A DNA stretch of 14,249 bases from JBGSOW01 sp041738875 (GTDB taxonomy: Bacteria; Patescibacteriota; Dojkabacteria; CALFHW01). Positions 7,638 to 14,249 of this stretch are shown piece after piece. Positions within the stretch are counted from its first letter, which is position 1, and every line of letters starts with the position of its first letter. Both the position numbers and the translations under genes were made by a program. The notes under the pieces are model-generated. The model had not been told where the DNA came from, made no database searches, and saw only the letters and a list, made by a program, of their open reading frames with translations. The stretch is taken from positions 1 through 14,249 of the forward strand of contig JBGSOW010000045.1 of assembly GCA_041738875.1 (NCBI GenBank), read 5' to 3'.

Positions 7638-9197
7638 ATGAAAAAAATATGTTCACTAATACTGCAAGGCGTAAGTGCTGTCGTTGTCGAAATCGAATCC
7701 CAATTGCGGCCAGGGTTGCAGAAATTTGCAGTTGTAGGTCTAGGCGATAGATCGGTTAGCGAAGCAAAAGAGAGAGTTTTGGCTGCGATTTTAGAGTCAG
7801 GATTGAATGTTCCGTATGGCAATTTAGTTGTGAGTTTGCTTCCAGGACATGTTCCTAAAAGTGGAACTCATCTAGATCTTGCAATTGCTGTGAGTTCAAT
7901 TCTCTCCAGTTATACAAATATAAATACTACAATTGATCTGAGTAAAACTATCTTCCTTGGCGAACTAAGTCTCAGCGGGGGCTTGGAGAGAATAAATGGA
8001 GTTGCTCTTTTTGCTGCGCAAGCAAAAAGTCTTGGCTTCAAAACGATCGTTTGCCCCGAAGAAAACCAGGAGGAAGCTAGAGTCGTGAGCAAAATTGAAG
8101 TTATTGGCGTGCAAGATCTGAATATGACTATGGACTTTATTTTTGGCAGGTACAAACCTGTGGAAAAAGTAAGTAAGTTTAGACGCAGGCAGGATAAACG
8201 GGTGACACATGCTAGGCAGAGAGTAAGGCTTGCGAACTTAAAGTATATACTTGAGCGACCGGCAGTTGCTAGAATAATCAGCATAGCAATTGCCGGTCGC
8301 CATCACATCCTCCTAGACGGACCCCCAGGGTCCGGAAAAACAACTCTTCTAAACGAAGCACAGTTCCTTATGCCCAGATTGGGCGAAAATGAAATGATCC
8401 AAAGTTTCCAACTTCAGTCACTACACAATCAAATCAGAATAGAGGACTGTGCCTACCCTTCCTTCCGCTCTCCCCACCATAGCATTACGTCTGCTGCACT
8501 TCTCGGTGGTGGACACCCTCCTCAGCCTGGTGAAATCACTCTAGCCCATCACGGAGTTCTTTTTCTAGACGAAATTGCAGAGTTCCAGCGTCAGCATCTA
8601 GAATCACTGAGACAACCCATGATCGCAAAAGAAATTTCGATTGCGCGCGCAAACTATAAAGTGAACTATCCCAGTAACTTTCAGCTATTTGCGACTAGAA
8701 ACCCTTGCCCATGTGGATGGGCAGGTAGCCAAAGTGGTAAATGCAACTGTTCAGCGCTGCAAATTAGCAATTATCAGAAAAAGCTAAGTGGCGCAATGCT
8801 CGACAGAATTGACATCAAACTGTCAGTCAACAGCCTAAATAGGCAAAGAAAAAGTGTAAAAACCAAGCAAACCCAATCTACGAGTTCCAAATTAAGCCCT
8901 GAAAAATTGAACGAACAAATCCAAAACGCGCTTAATTTACAAGAAAAAAGGTATAGCGCGCTCAGTAAAGAGAGTTCACGCTTTAACTCTGATTATGCGG
9001 GTGGGATTGCACTATTTGAACTGAAGCCAGAAAGCGTGAAGTTAGCCGAATCAATAAACGTGGAAGGAAAGTATACTCTGCGCAGCTTTCAAAAAATACT
9101 GCGTATAGCCAGAACAATCGCAGATTTAGGAAATGAACAGCAAATTTCTCCTGATCATATTTGGGAGGCAACGACTTTAAATTACCAAGCTGCTTAA
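7638..9197 (+). CDS. comM: ComM/YifB-family AAA+ ATPase (Mg-chelatase-like)
   Basis: The 519-residue protein matches the ComM family from end to end. It has an N-terminal Lon-protease-like (S5 fold) domain, residues 1-165, with PGLQKFAVVGLGDRSVSEAKERV and the SLLPGHVPKSGTHLDLAIAVS segment. The AAA+ Mg-chelatase-type ATPase follows (about 205-400), with Walker A GPPGSGKTT at 228-236, RSPHHSITSAALLGGG, Walker B GVLFLDE (D311, E312), a Cys-rich NPCPCGW...C-C stretch (about 354-371) and the LSGAMLDRIDI sensor region. A C-terminal helical domain ends near 515. In competent bacteria ComM is a helicase promoting branch migration when foreign DNA is integrated during transformation; in others its role is unclear. 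The start agrees with the family's amino end. It lies 36 nt after the previous stop and is followed by glutamate dehydrogenase. No Shine-Dalgarno site lies at normal distance; a TTTAAT at 7624-7629 might be a -10. Confidence 0.93.
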   Translation: MKKICSLILQGVSAVVVEIESQLRPGLQKFAVVGLGDRSVSEAKERVLAAILESGLNVPYGNLVVSLLPGHVPKSGTHLDLAIAVSSILSSYTNINTTIDLSKTIFLGELSLSGGLERINGVALFAAQAKSLGFKTIVCPEENQEEARVVSKIEVIGVQDLNMTMDFIFGRYKPVEKVSKFRRRQDKRVTHARQRVRLANLKYILERPAVARIISIAIAGRHHILLDGPPGSGKTTLLNEAQFLMPRLGENEMIQSFQLQSLHNQIRIEDCAYPSFRSPHHSITSAALLGGGHPPQPGEITLAHHGVLFLDEIAEFQRQHLESLRQPMIAKEISIARANYKVNYPSNFQLFATRNPCPCGWAGSQSGKCNCSALQISNYQKKLSGAMLDRIDIKLSVNSLNRQRKSVKTKQTQSTSSKLSPEKLNEQIQNALNLQEKRYSALSKESSRFNSDYAGGIALFELKPESVKLAESINVEGKYTLRSFQKILRIARTIADLGNEQQISPDHIWEATTLNYQAA

Positions 9198-9230
9198 TTG
9201 ATCAAATTTAACTATGTTAAGATGATTACT

Positions 9231-10466
9231 ATGAAAAACGACGCTTATTTAAATGCACACTCTCAACTATACAAAGCAGCAGCAGAAATTAGCCTTGATG
9301 AGGAGATACTCACAAAACTAGATAAGCCTGAACATCTGCATAAACGAGTGCTATCTATAGAACTAGATAATGGTGAGAGTCGTGAGTTTTTAGCCTTTAG
9401 ATCACAGCATTCTAGTATTCTTGGTCCTTACAAAGGAGGACTACGTTTTCATGAAGAAGTGAGTGAAGAAGAAGTTACTGCTCTTTCGATGTGGATGAGC
9501 TGGAAATGTTCGCTTATGGGACTGCCCTGGGGAGGTGGTAAGGGTGGTATTAAACTAGATCCACATGAACTTTCAAAAACTGAATTAGAGAGACTTAGCC
9601 GCGCATATGTAGATGTATTCCAAGATGTTTTAGGAGAAAATACCGATATTCCTGCTCCGGATGTGAATACCAATGAGACTATAATTGGCTGGATGGTAGA
9701 CGAATATACAAAAAAGACAGGTAAAGACGGTAAAAAAGTATTTACTGGAAAACCATTAGATCTCGGTGGCTCGCGTGGAAGGACTGAAGCAACAGGGTTT
9801 GGTGGAGCATATATTCTCAGCGAATTAAGTGAGGCAGAAGGCCTGCAACCAGAAAACACTACAATCGCAATCCAAGGTTTTGGAAACGTTGGATACTATT
9901 TTGCTGAACTTGCTTTTGATCTAGGTTACAAAATTGTGGCGATCAGTGATTCCAAAACCGCTCTCTACAATCCTTCGGGAATTGACCCTAGGAATGCGGG
10001 GGAATACAAGAAAAATACCAGTAGTCTAGCTGGTTTCGAAGATGCAAGCACGATCACAAACGCAGAACTACTTGAACTAGACGTCGAAATCCTGGTCCCG
10101 TCTGCGCTGGAAAACGTAATCAACGAAGAAAACGCATATAAAATTAAAGCCGACTACATTTTGGAACTCGCCAATGGACCTGTTACGAAAGAAGCAGACG
10201 AGATTCTAGATAACCGACTTATCGTGGTTATTCCAGACATAATTGCCAACGCTGGCGGAGTTTCAGTTTCATACTTCGAGTGGCAACAAAACCAAACTGG
10301 CGTTCAATTGAGCAAAGACGAAGTTCTGCAAAAATTGGAAAAGCTTATGAAAGAAACTTTCAGAAAGGTATGGAAAATCCAACAAGATAAAAGTATTTCC
10401 ACGAGACTTGCAGCCTACGTGGTCGCTCTCGAAAGAATAGCTAGTAAATATAAAGCCAATAATTAA
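9231..10466 (+). CDS. gdhA: glutamate dehydrogenase (Glu/Leu/Phe/Val dehydrogenase family)
   Basis: The start is taken at ATG 9231 (411 residues, the family norm). In-frame alternatives are ATG 9222 and TTG 9198, the latter abutting the comM stop. Family motifs are intact: GPYKGGLRFH with substrate-binding K68, the active-site loop LPWGGGKGGI with catalytic K104, PAPDVNTN with catalytic D144, and the Rossmann loop GFGNVG at 216-221 followed by VAISDS. The enzyme interconverts glutamate and 2-oxoglutarate plus ammonium with NAD(P)(H) in the cytoplasm. The serine-containing strand end at ISDS does not settle NAD versus NADP use. It is probably hexameric, as is usual at this length. TAAGAT at 9218-9223 lies 7 nt before the ATG and may be a -10, giving an essentially leaderless transcript; no Shine-Dalgarno site is present. 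The gene converges with rpoD, leaving 17 nt and no evident terminator hairpin. Confidence 0.94.
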   Translation: MKNDAYLNAHSQLYKAAAEISLDEEILTKLDKPEHLHKRVLSIELDNGESREFLAFRSQHSSILGPYKGGLRFHEEVSEEEVTALSMWMSWKCSLMGLPWGGGKGGIKLDPHELSKTELERLSRAYVDVFQDVLGENTDIPAPDVNTNETIIGWMVDEYTKKTGKDGKKVFTGKPLDLGGSRGRTEATGFGGAYILSELSEAEGLQPENTTIAIQGFGNVGYYFAELAFDLGYKIVAISDSKTALYNPSGIDPRNAGEYKKNTSSLAGFEDASTITNAELLELDVEILVPSALENVINEENAYKIKADYILELANGPVTKEADEILDNRLIVVIPDIIANAGGVSVSYFEWQQNQTGVQLSKDEVLQKLEKLMKETFRKVWKIQQDKSISTRLAAYVVALERIASKYKANN

Positions 10467-10483
10467 ACTGTTAAGCTATAGGG

Positions 10484-11587
10484 TTATTTGAGGTAGTCTC
10501 TAAGTGCTTGAGCAAAGTCGTCGTTTTTCAGCCTCTTTAGTGCTTTAGATTCAATCTGTCTGATTCTTTCCCTAGTTACCCTAAACTCATGTCCGACCTC
10601 TTCTAGCGTGCGAGCAACTCCATCTTTCAACCCAAAACGTAGCTCTAGTACTTTTCGTTCGCGGTCAGTCAAACCCTCCATCAGCTGATTAATCTGTTTT
10701 TTCAAGAATGACCATGTCGCAATCTCTTGCGGTGAGGCGGAATATTCGTCAGGGATAATATCACTCAATTTGCTATCTTTCTCTTCTCCAATCGGCGCTT
10801 CAAGCGAAGATGGCCTTTGCGCAATCTTAATAATCTCATGCACTTTATCAACGTCGATTTCCATAGCTTCTGCAATTTCCTCTGGCAAAGGCCTTCTGCC
10901 CAATTTCGCAGACAGCTCTGAACTTACTTTGCTGAGTTTATTGATAGTTTCAATCATATGGACAGGAACTCGAATCGTGCGAGCTTGATCTGCAATCGCG
11001 CGGGTTATCGCTTGTCTAATCCACCATGTAGCATAAGTCGAGAATTTAAAACCTTTGCGGTATTCAAACTTTTCAACCGCGCGCATCAACCCAATATTAC
11101 CTTCTTGGATTAAATCTAGTAGATCAAGTCCTCTTTTTGCATACTTTTTAGCAATCGAAACAACTAGTCTAAGATTTGCAGTTGTCAGTAGGTCAAAAGC
11201 CTCTTTATTTCCTCTTTCAATCCTTTTTGCTAACTCAACCTCTTCTTGCGAATTCAAAAGTGGTATTCTTCCTATTTCATGTAAATACGCCCTAATCGGA
11301 TCTGTCGAAACATGAGAACGTATTTTCTTTAAAATCGCAATCTTTTGCTCAAAAGTCATGTTTTTGCCGCTCACTGGTTTTGCAACCTCTTCTACCTCTT
11401 CAACTGTTGGTTCGATTATCTCGATTTCATTGTCTTGCAACTGGCCTACGATGTAGTCCAACAAAGGCAAATCCTCTTCAATTTCTGGAAAGTGCTCCAA
11501 AACTTCATCTTGAGTTAAATAACCCTGTGCTAAACCGACCTGCACAAGTTCTTTCACTTTTTGTTTGACGTTTTGATCTATAGCCAT
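10484..11587 (-). CDS. rpoD: primary (housekeeping) RNA polymerase sigma factor, sigma-70 family
   Basis: The 367-residue protein has a complete group 1 layout. Residues 1-60 form a short region 1.1-like helical domain, joined by an acidic Val/Glu-rich linker (60-72) to region 1.2 (about 95-127, DPIRAYLHEIGRIPLL). Region 2 (130-200) contains NLRLVVSIAKKYAKRGLDLLDLIQEG and the -10-reading, DNA-melting segment FSTYATWWIRQAITRAI. Region 3 spans about 210-285. Region 4 carries the -35-reading helix-turn-helix VTRERIRQIESKALKRL at 337-353. The intact -35- and -10-recognition sequences imply standard TTGACA/TATAAT promoters here. It is divergent from the sortase gene and has its own good promoter with a leader of about 47 nt, but no clear Shine-Dalgarno site. 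It ends in TAA, 17 nt from the gdhA stop. Confidence 0.97.
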   Translation of the reverse strand: MAIDQNVKQKVKELVQVGLAQGYLTQDEVLEHFPEIEEDLPLLDYIVGQLQDNEIEIIEPTVEEVEEVAKPVSGKNMTFEQKIAILKKIRSHVSTDPIRAYLHEIGRIPLLNSQEEVELAKRIERGNKEAFDLLTTANLRLVVSIAKKYAKRGLDLLDLIQEGNIGLMRAVEKFEYRKGFKFSTYATWWIRQAITRAIADQARTIRVPVHMIETINKLSKVSSELSAKLGRRPLPEEIAEAMEIDVDKVHEIIKIAQRPSSLEAPIGEEKDSKLSDIIPDEYSASPQEIATWSFLKKQINQLMEGLTDRERKVLELRFGLKDGVARTLEEVGHEFRVTRERIRQIESKALKRLKNDDFAQALRDYLK

Positions 11588-11640
11588 GAGTAGCGCGAGT
11601 AGTTATAAACTAGAAAGTTAGGTAGAAATGAATAATCTTG

Positions 11641-11668
11641 ATTCTATCACCGTTCATTAATTTTGCAA
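11641..11668 (-). promoter_or_regulatory. rpoD promoter with extended -10
   Basis: On the minus strand TTGCAA (11663-11668) is followed by a 16-nt spacer and TAGAAT (11641-11646). A TG dinucleotide one base before the hexamer makes TGATAGAAT, an extended -10. This is the best complete promoter seen in the window. Initiation near 11634 gives an rpoD leader of roughly 47 nt. The -35 hexamer lies within about 10 nt of the sortase -10, so polymerases for the two divergent genes could exclude each other. Confidence 0.6.
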
Positions 11669-11674
11669 AGTTGC

Positions 11675-11680
11675 TAATAT
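11675..11680 (+). promoter_or_regulatory. -10-like element before the sortase gene
   Basis: TAATAT lies exactly 5 nt before the sortase ATG at 11686, so transcription would begin at the start codon. A weak TTCATT at 11653-11658 is 16 nt upstream and could act as a -35. The same spacing occurs at the leader ORF before ruvX and before holA. Confidence 0.38.
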
Positions 11681-11685
11681 GTAAT

Positions 11686-12591
11686 ATGGCATTATACTCT
11701 TATAAAAAATCACCGGCGCAAATAATTCCAAAAAAAAGCGCCACGAATAATAATACAAATAATAGTAATCGCACTCATAGTAACGCAGAAAGGTCCGATT
11801 CTTCACACTCTAGCGCAATTACAGTTGGCGATATTCTTTCAGGTTTGTATCTTGCGTTTCATAGATTAATGATTGGTTCACAAATCGCAGCACTAATTGT
11901 TCCCTCAATTCTAATAATTACGGGCGGATTCATCGTGTACCGGCAGGTTTGGCCCACTGTTTCCCAAACAGTTCAGGAGGCATTAGGTGTATTTGACACA
12001 CAAGCAACCACCTTGGTAGCAGGCGAATACACAAATATCGGACTCTCCTACTCTAACCCAGGTAGTAGGTATTTTGCTGAATTAAAAAATAACGCGCAAG
12101 ACCAAAATCTATTATTTAATGACGAAAAAAGCGCTACTTACAAAAATAATTTCAGGCTTAGTATCCCAAGTCTCGGGCTGAACGGAATAAAGGTAAGTGC
12201 AAATGTAGATAGTGGAGTTGAGGAAGTTTACGATCGTGTTCTGACAGATGGACTTGCTCATTTCCAGGGGACCTCCCTACCCGTATCAGACAGCCGTTCT
12301 CAAAATATTGTAGTTTACGGACATAGCTCTGCAGGTGACTACTATGAAAGAACCAAAGATCCCGCCGCCTCATTTTCAAGACTAAGTGATATTCGCTATG
12401 GGGCCGAGATAATAATTAATATCGATGGGAAAGAGTATAAATATAGGTTTGTGAAAGCTAAAACGGTTGACGCAAATGATTTGAGTATTCTGGAAGGAAC
12501 TCCAGGACAAAAAATACTTACCCTTTTTACATGCTATCCAAATGGCAATAATGCCAAACGCTTTGTCGCAACTGCAAGATTAATTGAATAA
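11686..12591 (+). CDS. sortase (cysteine transpeptidase), membrane-anchored
   Basis: Taken from ATG 11686 the protein has 301 residues; an in-frame TTG at 11638 would add 16 but overlaps the promoter region. A polar Asn/Ser-rich cytoplasmic tail (about 17-45) precedes one membrane helix (about 67-90, SQIAALIVPSILIITGGFIVY). The C-terminal half is a sortase beta barrel with all three catalytic residues: H213 in NIVVYGHSSAG, C283 in LTLFTCYP and R292 in NNAKRFVATARL. Known role: cleaving a sorting motif in secreted proteins and joining them to the envelope or to each other as pili. The class is not clear; the TLFTCYP-type motif resembles class D/E enzymes. No protein with a sorting signal is encoded in this window. 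It converges with ftsZ and is divergent from rpoD. It ends in TAA. Confidence 0.92.
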   Translation: MALYSYKKSPAQIIPKKSATNNNTNNSNRTHSNAERSDSSHSSAITVGDILSGLYLAFHRLMIGSQIAALIVPSILIITGGFIVYRQVWPTVSQTVQEALGVFDTQATTLVAGEYTNIGLSYSNPGSRYFAELKNNAQDQNLLFNDEKSATYKNNFRLSIPSLGLNGIKVSANVDSGVEEVYDRVLTDGLAHFQGTSLPVSDSRSQNIVVYGHSSAGDYYERTKDPAASFSRLSDIRYGAEIIINIDGKEYKYRFVKAKTVDANDLSILEGTPGQKILTLFTCYPNGNNAKRFVATARLIE

Positions 12592-12598
12592 TTATATG

Positions 12599-12627
12599 TT
12601 ACGTAATGGTCGGTTAATTCAATTAAC
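12599..12627. repeat. two palindromes between the convergent sortase and ftsZ genes
   Basis: TTACGTAA (12599-12606) is a perfect 8-bp palindrome, and GTTAATT-C-AATTAAC (12613-12627) a perfect 7-bp dyad. TTCAATTAA within the second is also complementary to TTAATTGAA over the sortase stop (12580-12588), so alternative hairpins are possible. No T run follows on either strand, so I do not call a terminator. The remainder of the 126-nt spacer (12592-12717) shows nothing I recognise. Confidence 0.3.
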
Positions 12628-12717
12628 AGGCAATAATATGAGAGCTTGACCCTAAGTGTCGTTATTTTAGCGAAACATCTACACTAGTATGCGTATATTT
12701 AACTAAATAAACAGCAT

Positions 12718-14079
12718 CTAATAAGACTTCTTTCTCCTTAAAAAACTTGGAGTTTCGAGATCGTCCTCGGTATCATTATCAACGGTCGGGTTGAACCTAC
12801 CATAGGGATTTGAAGAATTTGGTCTCGGCTGTTGGAAACCTCCCTGCTGCCTCTGCTGCTGTGGAGCTACTGCGTCATCACCATCATCCATCAGATCATC
12901 GTCATCATCAGAAAGTTGGCTATTCTGGAAAGAATTCTGCTGTGGCACTTGTTGATTCATATCCTGTGAGAACTGTTGGCTAGCTTGCCTTTGTGGTTGT
13001 GCTGGGTTACCACCTCTTTGAGCCATCTGCTCAGGTTGCTGCATCATGCCGTTTGCACCTGCTCTGCTTTGCATTGGATTGCGTGCTGGCATATTATTGG
13101 TATCAGAGAGAATTACTTGTTGCGACTTATCATCAAATCCTGTTGCTAGAACTGTAATCTGCAATTCTTCCTTCATGTCCGGATCAATAGTCGCTCCAAA
13201 GATAATATTCGCGTCAGGTGCAACACTTTCAGCAATAAACTGAGCTGCCTGATCAACTTCGTACATCGCAAGGTCGTGCCCTGCAATAACGTTGAATAGA
13301 ACACCAGTTGCACCATCAATTGAAACTTCAAGCAATGGACTGCTGATCGCAAGTTGCGCAGCAAGCTGCGCACGATTTTCACCTTTAGCTGAGCCCATTC
13401 CCATCAAAGCTGTTCCAGAATCTTGCATGATCGATTTAACATCCGCAAAGTCCACATTTATCAGCCCTGCCTGTGTAATCAAATGTGCAATTGACCTAAC
13501 TGCATGTCCCAAGACATCATCCACCTGCTTCATCGCATCTAAAAACGAGATCTGCTTGTCTATAACCTCAAGCAATTTTTGATTTGGGACAACAATTAGC
13601 GTATCTACTTTATTACGCAGCTCTTCGATACCACGTAAAGCAGTCTCCATTCTCTTTTTACCTTCGAATTTAAACGGCTTTGTGACAATTGCTACAGTCA
13701 AAGCTCCTAGGTTTTTTGCAACGCCCGCAATAACCGGAGTAGCACCAGTACCTGTTCCGCCGCCCATTCCTGCTGTCAAAAACACCATATCAGAACCAGC
13801 CAAATGCTCGTGCAACATATCAATGCTCTCTTCTGCTGCTTTTTTACCAATAGTTGGATTACCACCAGAACCCAAACCCCTTGTAATATCTTCACCAATT
13901 CTTAGTTTTATTTCTGCGTTTGATGTGCCTAAAGCCTGCGCGTCTGTATTAACACCAATAAATTCAACGCCCTCAATATCATAATTACTAATCATGTTAT
14001 TGATTGCATTTCCGCCACCACCGCCAACTCCCACTACTCTTATTCTGGCTAGGTTGTTGTTCTGAGGTTTAATTAACAT
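12718..14079 (-). CDS. ftsZ: cell division GTPase FtsZ
   Basis: The 453-residue protein has a full tubulin-like GTPase core: the GVGGGGGNA nucleotide loop (17-25), the tubulin signature AGMGGGTGTG (103-112), and the T7 catalytic loop INVDFADV with N208, D210 and D213. The core ends near residue 325. The remaining ~115-residue linker is rich in Gln, Asn, Pro and Met, contains an Asp cluster (SDDDDDLMDDGDD) and leads to a C-terminal peptide PSFLRRKKSY, the expected docking site for FtsA. Role: polymerises into the cytokinetic ring at midcell. It lies 67 nt after ftsA on the same strand. No Shine-Dalgarno site is present; CAAAAT is found 5 nt before the ATG. The linker is longer and more acidic than usual. 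It ends in TAG and converges with the sortase gene. Confidence 0.97.
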   Translation of the reverse strand: MLIKPQNNNLARIRVVGVGGGGGNAINNMISNYDIEGVEFIGVNTDAQALGTSNAEIKLRIGEDITRGLGSGGNPTIGKKAAEESIDMLHEHLAGSDMVFLTAGMGGGTGTGATPVIAGVAKNLGALTVAIVTKPFKFEGKKRMETALRGIEELRNKVDTLIVVPNQKLLEVIDKQISFLDAMKQVDDVLGHAVRSIAHLITQAGLINVDFADVKSIMQDSGTALMGMGSAKGENRAQLAAQLAISSPLLEVSIDGATGVLFNVIAGHDLAMYEVDQAAQFIAESVAPDANIIFGATIDPDMKEELQITVLATGFDDKSQQVILSDTNNMPARNPMQSRAGANGMMQQPEQMAQRGGNPAQPQRQASQQFSQDMNQQVPQQNSFQNSQLSDDDDDLMDDGDDAVAPQQQRQQGGFQQPRPNSSNPYGRFNPTVDNDTEDDLETPSFLRRKKSY

Positions 14080-14084
14080 TGTGG

Positions 14085-14090
14085 ATTTTG
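14085..14090 (-). promoter_or_regulatory. weak -10-like hexamer before ftsZ
   Basis: On the minus strand CAAAAT (4 of 6 matches to TATAAT) stands 5 nt before the ftsZ ATG, the same spacing as at holA, the ruvX leader ORF and the sortase gene. The 67-nt ftsA-ftsZ spacer is very AT-rich and holds other possible hexamers (TTGATA, TATACA), so this assignment is weak. Confidence 0.2.
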
Positions 14091-14146
14091 TATTTAATAA
14101 TGTATAAAAGTAACTAATATCAAACTATATATGACGTCTTCCTATT

Positions 14147-14248
14147 CTAGGGTAACAAATTACGTAGGAAACCTCCAAGTTTTCCAAATATATTACCTCC
14201 AGATTCGGACGATTGTTTGGCGCTTCCACCTCTTCCTCTCGAACCGGA
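14147..14248 (-). CDS. ftsA: C-terminal end of the gene upstream of ftsZ, probably ftsA
   Basis: An open frame enters from the right edge and ends at TAG 14147-14149, encoding 33 residues. They are a Gly/Ser/Arg-rich linker followed by NIFGKLGGFLRNLLP. A disordered linker ending in a short amphipathic, basic helix matches the membrane-targeting C-terminus of FtsA, the actin-like protein that tethers FtsZ to the membrane. Position immediately before ftsZ on the same strand agrees with the widespread ftsA-ftsZ order. The ATPase domain is outside the window, so identity rests on the tail and the context. Confidence 0.62.
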   Translation of the reverse strand, partial: SGSRGRGGSAKQSSESGGNIFGKLGGFLRNLLP

Positions 14249-14249
14249 A

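Noticed and set aside
9198..9230. TTG start for glutamate dehydrogenase directly after the comM stop
   Set aside because: ATG 9231 gives the usual family length, and the 11 extra residues have no counterpart I recognise.
10467..10483. Bidirectional terminator between gdhA and rpoD
   Set aside because: The 17-nt spacer contains no stable inverted repeat.
11638..11685. TTG start for the sortase gene
   Set aside because: The extension runs through both divergent promoter elements and its hydrophobic residues do not resemble a signal; ATG 11686 is preferred.
12592..12717. Possible tRNA or terminator between the sortase and ftsZ genes
   Set aside because: No cloverleaf or T-loop sequence could be built on either strand, and the hairpins found have no T run.
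1..14249. UGA read as glycine or tryptophan, as in some CPR bacteria
   Set aside because: All genes are full length with no internal UGA, and conserved tryptophans I checked use UGG.
1..14249. CRISPR array, insertion sequence, prophage or toxin-antitoxin pair
   Set aside because: No regularly spaced repeats, transposase motifs, terminal repeats or phage-like genes were seen; almost all of the DNA is explained by core genes.

Overview
The window is AT-rich (roughly 40% GC by eye), densely coding and has no mobile elements, CRISPR arrays or RNA genes that I can recognise. It carries ten core or surface-protein genes plus one tiny leader ORF. Short spacers, scarce Shine-Dalgarno sites, divergent versions of universal proteins (RuvX, MurJ, HolA) and a large secreted protein with fibronectin-like and 'GWNL' modules suggest a streamlined bacterium of the Candidate Phyla Radiation (Patescibacteria). 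I infer this from general features and cannot place it in a named lineage. The standard code with UGA as a non-sense codon fits, because all genes read through at full length without in-frame UGA.

Layout: positions 1-4400 hold a minus-strand cluster, pnp -> murJ -> holA (holA is cut by the window edge), with spacers of 23 and 25 nt. The cluster combines RNA turnover, a MurJ-family membrane protein and the clamp-loader delta subunit. A 170-nt divergent promoter region (4401-4570) separates it from a plus-strand run: a 17-codon leader ORF overlapping ruvX by ATGA, ruvX, a large membrane-anchored SGNH-hydrolase surface protein, a ComM/YifB AAA+ protein and glutamate dehydrogenase (to 10466). The dehydrogenase converges with the housekeeping sigma factor gene rpoD (10484-11587, minus).

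rpoD and a sortase gene (11686-12591, plus) are divergently transcribed from a compact shared promoter region. The sortase converges with the cell-division pair ftsA-ftsZ (minus; only the last 33 codons of ftsA are inside the window).

How the genes relate: ftsA/ftsZ, the MurJ-like protein, the sortase and the SGNH surface protein all concern the envelope. pnp, rpoD, ruvX, holA and comM are information-processing genes. Glutamate dehydrogenase is the only metabolic enzyme.

The points most worth a second look are: the architecture of the 875-residue surface protein; a MurJ-family protein that seems to lack all four arginines known to be essential in E. coli MurJ; a leader ORF coupled to ruvX; -10-like hexamers exactly 5 nt before several start codons, suggesting leaderless mRNAs; and an unusually Gln/Asn-rich, Asp-studded linker in FtsZ.
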